NCBI GenBank assembly: GCA_016712865.1
Contig: JADJQH010000008.1
Location: 558,001 to 622,000, forward strand
DNA: 64,000 nucleotides
Direction of reading: 5' to 3'
Source of the DNA: Dokdonella sp.
GTDB lineage: Bacteria; Pseudomonadota; Gammaproteobacteria; Xanthomonadales; Rhodanobacteraceae
Shown here piece by piece: positions 18,629 through 27,669 of this stretch. The position numbers and the translations under genes are program-made. The notes beneath the pieces are model-generated. The model worked only from the letters and a program-made list of their open reading frames with translations, was not told the origin of the DNA and did not search any database. Position 1 is the first letter of the stretch; each line of letters begins with the position of its first letter.

Positions 18629-18692
18629 AGGCGGCAGGGTCTATGCTCTGCGCAACGTTATGCCTCTCAAATTCATTTCCGTGCCCAAAATC

Positions 18693-19883
18693 ATGAAAAA
18701 AGCCTTTTTTGCCTCTGTCGCCGCGCTCGTGATACCACTGTTTGCGCTGCAACCGGCTGCAATTCGCGCCGCCGATTTCCAGGTCGACGTGAAACGCCTT
18801 TCGGTGACCCAGTGTTCAATGACGGGATCGCTGCTCAATATCGATCCCAACACCGGGAATGTATCCATTGAACTGGTAGCGGATGCTTCGTGCTATCCGA
18901 CACCGGTCAACCAGATGGCAAGCAGTGCCAACATGACTGTCGTGGGAGCAACAACCGTTGGTGGTGGTCAGACCGGACAAGGTTCGGTGAACCTGCAACT
19001 CAACACGGGGCTTCCGGGAGTTACAAATGGCGTCACCTGTGTGCCTGACGGAGTTACGGCGTCCAATGTGACCGTGGTCTCCGGCTGGACCTCCACTCTA
19101 TGTACCAACTGTGGCGCGACGGCCTCGCGGACGGTCGTTTTGCAAAACGGCAACAACCAGACCAACGGCACCATCAGTTTCAAGGCCAAATGCACCTATC
19201 AGGATCCAGGGAACGCAAATTTGCAGACCGTGCGATCCAACATCCAAAGCGCGCCGACTGTAACGGTGCTTCCGGGTGTCATTCCGCAACCGGATTACTG
19301 TGAAAGCGTGACCGAACTGGCAGTTCCCAACGGTCTGACCGACGCGATGCGCCAATTGACGGGTACGGTGACGGGTGGCTTGTATCCGGGAACCGGGAAG
19401 GACTTCACCATTTACACTGCGGTTTGGGGATTTGCAAACAGCACCTACGTCGCAGGTGATCCAGATAGTGCAAGTTATGGATTTCCAGGCGACAACCGGA
19501 CCAACGTTCAGCTTGGATTGGAGCGTAGCAAGTATGTATCCTTCCGTTTCAGGGCGCCAAGCAATCCGGTCTGGAACAATCGCAGCGGTCACCATCAGGT
19601 GATACCGGGTGCCGCCTTCACCTTGGCATCAATTGGAAAATGCCCCGGTCAGTTTGCTTCGGATCCGGCGTTTCCGATGAACGCTGCCTGCAATATTTCG
19701 GGCAAGGGTCAGGATCTGGTTTGGACGGTTACGTCCGGAACTACCGGAGCGTGCAAGCTGGAGCCAGGTGAAACGTATTATTTCAATGTCATCCAGGCGC
19801 AAGGTGCAGGGAACCTGACTACGCCGACCTGTGCATCCTCGCTTTGCACGTTCAAGGTCAACATCACGGGTACGTTCCCCTGA
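18693..19883 (+). CDS. Exported cysteine-containing protein of unknown function
   Basis: Predicted secreted protein (396 aa from ATG 18693; another in-frame ATG lies at 18660). The signal peptide MKKAFFASVAALVIPLFAL ends near AIRAA. The mature part is Thr/Asn/Gly-rich, with evenly spaced cysteines (QCSMTG, SCYPTP, GVTCVP, LCTNCGA, KCTYQD, DYCESV, GKCPGQ, AACNIS, ACKLEP, TCASSLCTF) that suggest several disulfides and an extracytoplasmic beta fold. I do not recognise the family. It has its own terminator downstream. The position after the secretion operon and another exported protein suggests a surface or secreted role. Confidence 0.8.
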   Translation: MKKAFFASVAALVIPLFALQPAAIRAADFQVDVKRLSVTQCSMTGSLLNIDPNTGNVSIELVADASCYPTPVNQMASSANMTVVGATTVGGGQTGQGSVNLQLNTGLPGVTNGVTCVPDGVTASNVTVVSGWTSTLCTNCGATASRTVVLQNGNNQTNGTISFKAKCTYQDPGNANLQTVRSNIQSAPTVTVLPGVIPQPDYCESVTELAVPNGLTDAMRQLTGTVTGGLYPGTGKDFTIYTAVWGFANSTYVAGDPDSASYGFPGDNRTNVQLGLERSKYVSFRFRAPSNPVWNNRSGHHQVIPGAAFTLASIGKCPGQFASDPAFPMNAACNISGKGQDLVWTVTSGTTGACKLEPGETYYFNVIQAQGAGNLTTPTCASSLCTFKVNITGTFP

Positions 19884-19915
19884 CAGAATCGTTCGGTTGT
19901 CGATGACAATGGATT

Positions 19916-19949
19916 GGGCGGCGTAACTTGATTGCGCCGCCCTTTTCTT
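19916..19949 (+). terminator. Rho-independent terminator
   Basis: Stem GGGCGGCG (19916-19923) pairs with CGCCGCCC (19935-19942) and is followed by TTTTCTT, 33 bases after the exported-protein stop. Confidence 0.88.
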
Positions 19950-20277
19950 GGCCATGGCTTGGTTCCCGATGCGCAGGAATTGAAGAGTCTGCGTTCCTGG
20001 GGAAGCGGCGAACCCAGATAGCATGCGGAGAACGGGGTTGCGCAAACCTGCCGCTCCTTTCGCGAAGGAAACTGACCAGCAAAGGAAAAGGTCTGCGCCA
20101 GATTCCTCCATGTGGGACCTGAATGCATCGAACCATTCGGACGGATTGCAGTCATATCTGGCCACGAAGGCAAACTGACGACGCGGAAGTTACGGTGCGA
20201 GTTCCGCTGCAAGAGTGGTGCCGGAGCGGCGCATTGCCGCGATCGTCAATTCACGAAATTTCCTTGGAGTAAACAGC
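19950..20277. other. Non-coding stretch before the PpiC gene
   Basis: About 330 bases without a convincing gene. It presumably carries the promoter and leader of the downstream isomerase gene. I see no repeat, tRNA or riboswitch pattern in it. Confidence 0.5.
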
Positions 20278-21201
20278 GTGTTCAATTCACTTCGCCTCAC
20301 CCTTTCCGTCATCCTGTTGCTCGGTGCAATGGGCGCGGCTCACGCTGCGGAGCGCTATCCAACGGATACTGTCGTGGCCAAACGGGGTGATGCTGTCGTA
20401 ACGATGTTGGATGTGGATGCGGCCCTTCTGCGCGTGCCGGAGCGAATCCGCGCCAATGTCATGAATAGCCCCAAACGCATCGAGGAGTTGATAGATCGCC
20501 TGCTGACCAACCGCCAGTTGGCCAGCGAGGCTCGTGCCGAGAAGCTCAACCAGGGTGAAGCATTCAACCGCGCCGTGCAGCTGGAAACAGAGAACCTGCT
20601 CTCCGAGTTGCGCTTGGTTGAAATGCGGACGAACCTGAATGTGGGGAAGGTGGATGAACTTGCGCAGGAGAGGTACGAGGTCAATCCTGAAGCTTATTCA
20701 ATCCAGGGATCGACCTCGGCCCGTCACATTCTCATTGACACCAAATCACGCAGCGAAGGGGAAGCGCGCAAACTGGCTGATGAATTGCACGCAAGGATCG
20801 GTGCGGGTGAGGACTTCGATGCCCTGGTGATGAAGTATTCCGACGATCCCTCCAAGACTTCGAACAAGGGTGTCATTTTTGCTGCAGATTCGGAATCCAT
20901 GGATCCGGCCTTTGCGGATGCGGTAAAAAAGCTCGCAAGTGCCGGGGATGTCTCCCCTGTAGTGAAATCCTCGTTCGGTTTCCACATCATCAAGCTGGAG
21001 CAGCGCGCCGCCGCCAGGCCGCGCAGCTTTGCCGAGGTCAAGCAACAGATCGTCGGTGAAATCGAGAAAACCATGCGCGAAGCGAAGGTGAAGGAGCACC
21101 TGGATGAGCTGAAGGCCATGCCGCTTGAAGCCACCCCTGAGGTGGTTGCGTCGCTGCGCACGCGATACCTGCCGGAAGACGCCCAGCAACAGCAACCGTA
21201 G
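20278..21201 (+). CDS. PpiC-type periplasmic peptidyl-prolyl isomerase
   Basis: Parvulin-type isomerase (307 aa) that catalyses cis-trans turnover of X-Pro bonds in exported proteins. From GTG 20278 it has a signal peptide (LRLTLSVILLLGAMGAAHAA), an N-terminal helical SurA_N-like region with RIEELIDRLLTNRQLASEA, and a parvulin domain at about 160-265 with ARHILI, GEDFDALVMKYSDDPS and SSFGFHIIKLE. GGAG precedes the GTG by about nine bases. The C-terminus ends in a Gln-rich tail (AQQQQP). It is one of two parvulin proteins in the window; the other is SurA at 43.5-44.8 kb. It seems to be a single-gene unit. Confidence 0.92.
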   Translation: MFNSLRLTLSVILLLGAMGAAHAAERYPTDTVVAKRGDAVVTMLDVDAALLRVPERIRANVMNSPKRIEELIDRLLTNRQLASEARAEKLNQGEAFNRAVQLETENLLSELRLVEMRTNLNVGKVDELAQERYEVNPEAYSIQGSTSARHILIDTKSRSEGEARKLADELHARIGAGEDFDALVMKYSDDPSKTSNKGVIFAADSESMDPAFADAVKKLASAGDVSPVVKSSFGFHIIKLEQRAAARPRSFAEVKQQIVGEIEKTMREAKVKEHLDELKAMPLEATPEVVASLRTRYLPEDAQQQQP

Positions 21202-21582
21202 GTCAATCCGGAGTGCACGGTTGGATTCTGGGCGAATCTGGAACAGATGACCTTGCATTCACGGTATGGCGCCTTGATTCGTTAATGGTTGGACAAGCCT
21301 GTCCTGAGCACAATCGATGGGCTCGCCACGAGCAGAATCTGCCTGCCACGCGGCGCCCTGGTCGGTGCTTCATGTTCTGATGGTGCCGTGGGCGAAAAGT
21401 CGGTTCTGGCTTCCCTGGGTTACACAAGGAGCCAGACAGCCGCGCCGGTAGGCATCTCAGGTTGAATACGGGCGGTATCTGATTGCCACGCGTATCATTG
21501 CACCGGTGCCGGACGGATAGGCAGTGGACCGGCACACCGCCGGTTTGCGTGAGCTCGCCGCCGGCTCTTCAGTGGGGAAGCA
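21202..21582. other. Intergenic region with a dispersed repeat
   Basis: No gene is seen. It contains one copy of a dispersed palindromic repeat (21269-21347) and then about 235 bases that presumably hold the promoter of the polysaccharide export cluster. Confidence 0.5.
21269..21347 (+). repeat. Dispersed repeat, copy 1
   Basis: Shares the core AAGCCTGTCCTGAGCACA and the flanking order GCGcCTTGATTc...GGGCTCgCCACGA with 31573-31654. The copy is diverged. Confidence 0.75.
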
Positions 21583-22353
21583 ATGAATAGATTTTCACTC
21601 GCCCTGCACTTCGTCAGGCGAGAACTTCACGAACGCTACCGCGGCAGCTTCACGGGGTTTGGCTGGGCATTCCTGCAGCCATTGCTGCAACTGGCCATCT
21701 ATGCGTTTGTCTTTGTGGAAATCTTCAAGGCGCGAATCCCCGGCGCGGGCGCACCCGGATACGTTCCGTTCCTGGTGGTGGGATTGTGGCCGTGGATCGC
21801 GTTCTCGGATGCAATCCTGAGATCGACAACCGCACTGCAGGACAATTCCGCGCTGATCGGCAAGGTTGCCGTGCCGAGGGAGATTCTCGTATTTGCTCCA
21901 TGCGCCGCAGGATTCATGCTGCACCTGGCTGGGTTCATCGTGATCTTGCTCGTCCTTGCACTGACGGGGCAGGGAATCAGGATCCAGGGTATTCCCTTTG
22001 CAATTCTCATGTACCTGCCGATGTTCCTGTATGCCTATGGCGCGGCACTCTGCTTCGCCGCATTGCAGGTATTCGTAAGGGACCTGGTGCAGATCCTGGG
22101 CCAGCTCCTGACCTTGATGATGTTTGCCGCCCCCATTTTCTATGACCGCAGCAATCTGCCCGATCGCTATCAGGGTTGGTTGGACCTGAATCCATTCACC
22201 GGTTTTGTGGAGGCGTATCGCTTCCTGCTGCTTGGGCACGGAAACTTCGGTTGGGGTGCATTGGGCCTGGTGCTTGCAATCGCAGTGATCTCGTATCTGG
22301 TCGGATCCTGGTTGTTCCGTCGCCTTGATCCGCACTTCGAGGACTTTCTGTGA
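21583..22353 (+). CDS. Polysaccharide ABC exporter permease (Wzm type)
   Basis: Inner-membrane permease (256 aa) of the ABC-2 type that exports undecaprenyl-linked O-antigen or other glycan to the periplasm. Family marks are the N-terminal interface ELHERYRGSFTGFGWAFLQP, six membrane segments, and the closing region LPDRYQGWLDLNPFTGFVEAYR. The stop overlaps the GTG of the ATPase gene, as usual for Wzm/Wzt pairs. Codon use resembles the neighbours. Substrate cannot be read from the sequence; the adjoining methyltransferase and glycosyltransferases point to a surface glycan. Confidence 0.93.
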   Translation: MNRFSLALHFVRRELHERYRGSFTGFGWAFLQPLLQLAIYAFVFVEIFKARIPGAGAPGYVPFLVVGLWPWIAFSDAILRSTTALQDNSALIGKVAVPREILVFAPCAAGFMLHLAGFIVILLVLALTGQGIRIQGIPFAILMYLPMFLYAYGAALCFAALQVFVRDLVQILGQLLTLMMFAAPIFYDRSNLPDRYQGWLDLNPFTGFVEAYRFLLLGHGNFGWGALGLVLAIAVISYLVGSWLFRRLDPHFEDFL

Positions 22354-23549
22354 GCGAGATCCTGGTTCGCGCGGAAGGGTTGGGGAAGCGATTCCCGAAA
22401 TCCCATCGTTCCTCCGATCGCCTGCGTTCGCTTGGCCGACTGTTGCTGGGTGGGGGCGATGTCGATGGCCAGCAGGTTTTGCACGACATCAACCTGGAAG
22501 TGAAACGAGGCGAGTCGGTCGCCATCATCGGCGAGAACGGGGCAGGCAAGTCGACCCTGCTCAAGTTGATTACCGGCGTGCTTACCGCGACCGAAGGCAC
22601 GGCGAACGTTTACGGAAAGGTCGGCGCGTTGCTTGAACTGGGTGCCGGTTTCCACCCCGAGTACAGCGGGCGCGACAATATCGCCATGGCGGGTGCGCTG
22701 TATGGATTGAACCGAACCCAGATTGCGCAGTGCCTGCCAGGCATCATCGACTTCGCGGATATTGGTGCCTACATCGATGAGCCGGTGAAACACTACTCCT
22801 CGGGCATGGTTGTCCGCCTCGGGTTTGCCATCATTGCCGCTCTCAAGCCTGACCTTTTGATCACGGATGAAGTGTTGGCGGTAGGGGATGAATCCTTCCA
22901 GAAAAAATGCGTGCGCTGGATGGAGGACTATCTGGCGGGTGGCGGCACCTTGTTGCTGGTTTCGCACAGCATGTATCACGTGCAAAAGCTCTGCAGCCAC
23001 GCGCTCTGGTTGCACCACGGAAAGGTTGCCATGTACGGGGACGTGTTCGATGTCTCGCAAGCCTATCTTGCCTGGCATGAGCGCCGCCAGGCGGCGGTGG
23101 CGTCGGATCACGGTGTGCGCGCGGGGCAGGAGTTCGAAATTGTCGAGTTCACCGTCAATGGGCAGGACGAAAGTCCGGCTCCGGTTCTCGACATCGGAAA
23201 TTCTTTGCGCCTGCGGGTTCGCGCAGGGTCGCGCGAACGGCGCACGCCGGTTGTCTTGTTTGGAGTTGCTCGCGCCGACGGAACGCCGGTTTATGGCGTC
23301 AGTTCGGAAATGGATGCTGTAGCGCTGGAAGGTGGGCAGTCATCCGTCTACTGCGCAGAGATCGAGTTTGAAGGCATCGGCCTGCTGCCGGGGAGTTACA
23401 TGGTCAAGGTGCATGTGCTGGACTCCGAAGGGATCCGTCTTTTCGACACCGAGGAGCGAACATTGACCGTGCGCGGCGAATCAAGGGAATTTGGCTTGGT
23501 GCGCCTGCCGCACCGATGGGTCCGATTCGTGGGTGAAGCCAATGAATGA
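22350..23549 (+). CDS. Polysaccharide ABC exporter ATPase with C-terminal glycan-binding domain (Wzt type)
   Basis: ATPase subunit (399 aa) that drives glycan export with the preceding permease. Walker A GENGAGKST, an H-loop region near SHSMYHVQKLC, ABC signature YSSGMVVRLGFA and Walker B DLLITDEVLAVGDE are intact. The ATPase part ends near residue 240; a beta-rich domain at about 255-390 matches the Wzt C-terminal type that in O8/O9a systems reads the capped end of the chain. GTG 22350 overlaps the permease stop. A cap-recognition domain fits the methyltransferase encoded next. Confidence 0.94.
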   Translation: MSEILVRAEGLGKRFPKSHRSSDRLRSLGRLLLGGGDVDGQQVLHDINLEVKRGESVAIIGENGAGKSTLLKLITGVLTATEGTANVYGKVGALLELGAGFHPEYSGRDNIAMAGALYGLNRTQIAQCLPGIIDFADIGAYIDEPVKHYSSGMVVRLGFAIIAALKPDLLITDEVLAVGDESFQKKCVRWMEDYLAGGGTLLLVSHSMYHVQKLCSHALWLHHGKVAMYGDVFDVSQAYLAWHERRQAAVASDHGVRAGQEFEIVEFTVNGQDESPAPVLDIGNSLRLRVRAGSRERRTPVVLFGVARADGTPVYGVSSEMDAVALEGGQSSVYCAEIEFEGIGLLPGSYMVKVHVLDSEGIRLFDTEERTLTVRGESREFGLVRLPHRWVRFVGEANE

Positions 23550-24429
23550 AGACACTCCGCCCATGGCGTTTACCGGCGAGCGCTTCACTCCCGAATGCGT
23601 GCGTGAAATCTGGTACGAGCACTGGCATCGATATGCATTTGCCGCCCCGCTGGTTGCCGGAAAGCGCGTCCTGGATGCTGCCTGCGGCGAAGGCTACGGA
23701 TCCAATCTGCTGGCCGGGATGGCGGCGGAAGTCGTTGGGCTGGATATTTCCGCCGAGGCTGTTGGACATGCGCGCTCGCGATACGCAGATCGCAAGAATC
23801 TTCGCTTCGAGGTCGGTGATGCATCCAAACTGCCGTTTGCTGACGCGACTTTCGACTGCGTGGTGTCCTTTGAAACCCTCGAGCACCTTGCGGCCCAGCA
23901 GGAGCTGGTCGCCGGATTCCAGCGGGTTCTGAAGCCCGATGGTCTGCTGCTGATCTCCTCCCCGGACAAGCGCAACTACAGCGATATCGCCGGGTTCCGC
24001 AATGAATTCCATGTGCGAGAGCTGTATCGGGAAGAATTGCAGGAACTCCTGCTTCAGCACTTCCCCCACGTGCGCCTGTATGCACAGAAGCTGCTGTTCC
24101 AGTCGGCCTTGTGGTCGCTTGATGGGCAAGGCTCGGGTTGCCGGGTTTCCTCCCTCGATGCGGATGGCTCAGGCCTCGTCGATGGCATGACCAGTGCACC
24201 GCTTTACTACGTGGCGGCTTGTTCCAGGCAACCCTTGGCGCCGGAATTGCCGGCCATTTCCTGGTTCGCAGATCGTCAGGAATCGGTGTATTCCCATTAC
24301 AATGGGGAGGTTCGCAAGAACATGAGCAGCGGAACCCGCATCGCCGAGCTCGAGGCCGAGGTTCAAAGGCTGCGTGATGCCTCCACACGAAAACCGCGAA
24401 CCCGATGGTTCGGCTGGTTGCGTCGATAA
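23542..24429 (+). CDS. Class I SAM-dependent methyltransferase
   Basis: Methyltransferase of 295 aa. Motif I is VLDAACGEGYGSNLL (about 43-57), followed by VVGLDIS, VGDASKLPFAD and CVVSFETLEHL, as in the UbiE/Coq5-like group. After the catalytic domain come about 70 residues and a C-terminal coiled coil (RIAELEAEVQRLRD) with a basic tail. The ATG overlaps the end of the ATPase gene. In export systems with a Wzt glycan-binding domain, chain-terminating methyltransferases often carry coiled coils, so a cap-adding or chain-length role is plausible but inferred. Confidence 0.85.
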   Translation: MNEDTPPMAFTGERFTPECVREIWYEHWHRYAFAAPLVAGKRVLDAACGEGYGSNLLAGMAAEVVGLDISAEAVGHARSRYADRKNLRFEVGDASKLPFADATFDCVVSFETLEHLAAQQELVAGFQRVLKPDGLLLISSPDKRNYSDIAGFRNEFHVRELYREELQELLLQHFPHVRLYAQKLLFQSALWSLDGQGSGCRVSSLDADGSGLVDGMTSAPLYYVAACSRQPLAPELPAISWFADRQESVYSHYNGEVRKNMSSGTRIAELEAEVQRLRDASTRKPRTRWFGWLRR

Positions 24430-24446
24430 CGACGGTCGGCAAGGAA

Positions 24447-26306
24447 ATGACGAAAACATCCGAATTCCAGGTCAGCTATGGCCAGATGAAACCTGTGCAG
24501 GCTGCGGCGGCGCAGGCCGAAGCCCCACTGTACGCGGCCATCGATGCAATGGTTGCGCCGCTGTCCAGCGACGAGTACGCGTTCATCGCCAAGGATTCGG
24601 GTGAGCGTCATGTACTGAGCCATCACGTCTTGCAGACGCTTGATCAATGCCGCGAGTTCAGGCCGATCGACGAGCATGCGGCGCGGGTTGCATCAGTCGT
24701 CCCCGGTCTGACCCAGCAGGACCGGATCCGCAAGGGCCTGGAAGGTTTGGCCACGGCGGGATTGCTGGTGAAGGATTCGGACTACCTGGATCGCCTGAGG
24801 CGTGCGCCGGAGGCAAGCCCGAGAACCCTGCACGCCATTTACATCCGCGCCTGTGATCGGCCGCAGCAGCTGAAGAAGCTGCTCGATTCGCTGGCCAACT
24901 ACGAGCGGAAATTCCGCGTTGCACGACCCGTGGTATTGCTGGACGACTCGACGGACGCAAGGAACCAGGACCAGAACCGCGACCTGTTGCGCGAGTTTGC
25001 GCGCGCAGTCGGCAATCCGGTCAGCTACTTTGGGCCAAGCGAGCGCCAGCGCCTGCGCGAGCGCCTGCTCAAGGCCGTGCCGGGTTGCGAGAAGAGCCTG
25101 GAATGGTTGCTCGATCGCGGTCCGCGCACGCGCCGACCTGGCGGAGGACGTTCCTGGAACGTCGCGCTGCTGCTCTCGGCAGGACGCATGTTCGCGATGC
25201 TCGATGAGGATTTTCGCTTTCCCCTGCGGCGTCTTCAGGACGTGCGCCCTGGCCTGGAACCCAATCCATCGGTTGCTGCGTCTGCGCGATTCTATCGGCG
25301 CCTCGAAGATGCGCTGTCAGCCGGGGACGAGGAGTCGTCGGATCCGTTTGAATCGCATCTGGCGGTTTGTGGTGCCCAACTGGGTTCCGTGCTCGGCCTC
25401 GAAGGATACGGGCTTGAACGCCAAAGCCTGCGCGGTATCAACCTCGGCCGGCTTGAACATCTGCGCGGCGATGCGCGCATCCTGTACTCGCTGAACGGTA
25501 CCTGCGGCAGCTCCGGTACGGAGAGCGCGCTATGGCTCTACCAGTTGGACGCGGAAAGCCGCGCCGACTTGTGGGCTGACCGCGAAGCCTATCTTCGCAA
25601 TATCGAAGCACAGAGCCTTTGGTACGGCTGGCTGCGTCCAAAGCCGGCCGCGCAAGCCTATTTCACGCCCTTCCTGTTCGACAATCGCGAACTGCTTCCG
25701 TGCACGAACCCGGATGGCCGCGGGGAGGATGGCCTGGCCAGCGCAGCAACCCGGTACTGCCGCGAGGATTCCCTGGTGATGCATCTGCCGAGCGTGGTCG
25801 GCCATGCGCAGGAATCAGCGCGCAAGCGCTCGGAAATCACCATGGCCGCGCACATGCCCCGCTTCAACCACTTTCTGCGCGACCACGTCAGCGGACAGGT
25901 CGGATCGGCCCGGGCCCAAGATCCTGGGCGTCGCCTGCACTTGCTGGCGGAGACCACGGCGGATCTTGCCGCAAGCAGTGATTCGGCCCTGGAGAACTCC
26001 TTGCAGGAATACCTGGGTTTCATCCGCGCCGACATCGTTGAGCGATTGCAGAACCAGTTTGAGTTGCTCAGTGATGCACCGGTTTACTGGCAGGCCGACG
26101 TGCGTTCCATCGTGCGCAACAATGGCAACGCTCTGTTGAAGCATGCCGCGCCACGCCTGGCCGATTGGCCCGAGCAGTTCGATGCCAAGCAATGCGTGGA
26201 CGCGACGCGTGCCGAACTGCTGGATATTGCCCAGGCCTGGCGCGACTGGCCGGTGTTGTGGAATGCCGCGCGCGAACAAGGCGACCGTCTCGTCAGCGGA
26301 CTCTGA
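24447..26306 (+). CDS. Putative GT-A glycosyltransferase with N-terminal PqqD-like domain
   Basis: Protein of 619 aa without a clear family name. Residues about 38-115 look like a PqqD-type winged helix (DEYAFIAKDSGERHVLSHHV, LTQQDRIRKGLEGLATAGLL). From about 125 a GT-A-like Rossmann segment begins (TLHAIYIRACDRPQQLKKLL, VVLLDDSTDARN), with the DxD-like LDED near 251-254. The C-terminal 250 residues are helical and unassigned. ATG 24447 has AAGGA very close upstream; an in-frame ATG at 24405 overlapping the methyltransferase gene is an alternative. Context suggests glycan assembly, but donor and acceptor are unknown. Confidence 0.65.
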   Translation: MTKTSEFQVSYGQMKPVQAAAAQAEAPLYAAIDAMVAPLSSDEYAFIAKDSGERHVLSHHVLQTLDQCREFRPIDEHAARVASVVPGLTQQDRIRKGLEGLATAGLLVKDSDYLDRLRRAPEASPRTLHAIYIRACDRPQQLKKLLDSLANYERKFRVARPVVLLDDSTDARNQDQNRDLLREFARAVGNPVSYFGPSERQRLRERLLKAVPGCEKSLEWLLDRGPRTRRPGGGRSWNVALLLSAGRMFAMLDEDFRFPLRRLQDVRPGLEPNPSVAASARFYRRLEDALSAGDEESSDPFESHLAVCGAQLGSVLGLEGYGLERQSLRGINLGRLEHLRGDARILYSLNGTCGSSGTESALWLYQLDAESRADLWADREAYLRNIEAQSLWYGWLRPKPAAQAYFTPFLFDNRELLPCTNPDGRGEDGLASAATRYCREDSLVMHLPSVVGHAQESARKRSEITMAAHMPRFNHFLRDHVSGQVGSARAQDPGRRLHLLAETTADLAASSDSALENSLQEYLGFIRADIVERLQNQFELLSDAPVYWQADVRSIVRNNGNALLKHAAPRLADWPEQFDAKQCVDATRAELLDIAQAWRDWPVLWNAAREQGDRLVSGL

Positions 26307-26323
26307 GCAAGGGCAAGCCGACC

Positions 26324-27244
26324 GTGTCCTTCGCATCGGCAACAGGGAAAACCAGCGTCGTTGTGGTCACTGCCGACAGTGGATGCGTGGCCATGGCCGG
26401 TATCCGCAATGCCCTGCATTCCACTGCTGCGGTCGAACTGATCGTTGTCGACAATGCGTCGGAAGATCGATTGCCGGCGCGCGTGGAACACGAGTTTGCC
26501 GAAGACGCGCGCCTGCGCCTGCTTCGAAACGAACGCAATCTCGGGTTCGGCACCGCGTGCAACCAGGCATCGCGACTCGCCGTTGGGGACATGATCATGT
26601 TCCTGAATCCCGATTGCCTGATCGAGGACTCGACCATCGCCGCGTTGCGCGAGGTTGCAGCAGCCCACCCGGATGCGGGACTGCTGGGGGTGCACGTCGT
26701 GGATTCCCAGGGTAGGGGAGAACGTGCCAACCGACGTCGGGATCCCTTGCTGCAGCGTGCACTGGCAACGGCAACCGGGCTGTCGCGATTACAGCAACGC
26801 TTTCCGAACCTGGCAGGAGTCGAGTTGCCCTCCGCGCTGGCCATGGCACCGGTTGAGGCGGTCGACGCGGTTTCCGGCGCCTGCATGATGGTGTCGCGTC
26901 GAGCGTTTGATGCAGTCGGCGGTTTTGACGAAGGCTACTTCCTGCATTGCGAGGATCTGGATCTTTGTCGGCGCATTCGTGATGCCGGATTCAAGGTCCT
27001 GCATGTTGCGTCCATTCGGGTCGTGCACGCACAAGGCAGCTCAAGTCGCAGTCGTCCGGCTTTTGTCGCCTTCCACAAGCACCGCAGCATGTGGCGCTAC
27101 TTCAGGAAATTCGATCCGGCAGCGCGCAATCCAGTCCTGCGTTCACTGGTCTGGCTCGGCGTCTGGGCGCATTTCTCGTGCATGCTTCCGGTCTACGCGT
27201 GGCGCCGCTTGAGGCACCGTCGCGAGTCCGTGGACGAAGCGTAG
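26324..27244 (+). CDS. Family 2 glycosyltransferase, rhamnosyltransferase-like
   Basis: Glycosyltransferase of 306 aa with the GT-A fold of the WbbL/rhamnosyltransferase group. Visible marks are VVDNASEDRLP, NLGFGTACNQASRLA, the DxD-like LNPDCLIED, and the acceptor-side signature VSGACMMVSRRAFDAVGGFD followed by HCEDLDLCRRIRDAG. The C-terminus has a basic hydrophobic stretch (LVWLGVWAHFSCMLPVYAW) that may bind the membrane. The start is set at GTG 26324, with an AAGGG about ten bases upstream and overlap with the previous gene avoided. It closes the polysaccharide cluster. Confidence 0.88.
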   Translation: MSFASATGKTSVVVVTADSGCVAMAGIRNALHSTAAVELIVVDNASEDRLPARVEHEFAEDARLRLLRNERNLGFGTACNQASRLAVGDMIMFLNPDCLIEDSTIAALREVAAAHPDAGLLGVHVVDSQGRGERANRRRDPLLQRALATATGLSRLQQRFPNLAGVELPSALAMAPVEAVDAVSGACMMVSRRAFDAVGGFDEGYFLHCEDLDLCRRIRDAGFKVLHVASIRVVHAQGSSSRSRPAFVAFHKHRSMWRYFRKFDPAARNPVLRSLVWLGVWAHFSCMLPVYAWRRLRHRRESVDEA

Positions 27245-27288
27245 CAAGAGCCGACCCAAAGGCAAGTCTGATCGGCTGCTGCGCCCGG

Positions 27289-27615
27289 TCAGGGTGCATC
27301 CTGGTCAACGAATCGGGATTCGTACAGGAGATCCTTCACCTTTGTCTCCTGGCCGTCCTCAAAGGCGAAACCGAGATCTTCGGCATTCTCGCGCACGCAG
27401 GATGCATCGACAGCGATGACGGTTTCCTGGTCAAAAATGAAATAGATGCAATAGTGTTTGTCGTCGGCAGTTTGCCAATGCTGTGGACGTGCAAGGCGGG
27501 CGCCGCCCTGTGAGAGGTCGCGCACTTCGCTCAGCCAGCCCTGGCCGGCCTGCGTGATCAACGCCGCGGAGAATGCGGGCAAACGGGGAAAACGCCGCTT
27601 TTCGCTCTCTTTCAT
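27289..27615 (-). CDS. PilZ-domain protein
   Basis: Small protein (108 aa) with both c-di-GMP binding elements of the PilZ domain: the RxxxR-type KRRFPRLP at the N-terminus and DLSQGGARL about 30 residues later. It has no other domain, so it is probably a stand-alone effector or adaptor. It lies convergent to the glycosyltransferase cluster and downstream of the ybbP gene on the same strand. Control of glycan export, motility or adhesion would be normal roles; none is shown here. ATG 27615 is chosen over the upstream GTG codons because it places the basic motif near the N-terminus. Confidence 0.85.
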   Translation of the reverse strand: MKESEKRRFPRLPAFSAALITQAGQGWLSEVRDLSQGGARLARPQHWQTADDKHYCIYFIFDQETVIAVDASCVRENAEDLGFAFEDGQETKVKDLLYESRFVDQDAP

Positions 27616-27669
27616 TGCCACCACGATAGTCGCCAGACGGGCGCGGACGCAAGCCGGCCCGGGTGTCGA

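Noticed and set aside
21203-21535. A 110-codon minus-strand open frame upstream of the exporter permease
   Set aside because: It covers a dispersed repeat, has no homologous motif and no ribosome-binding site.
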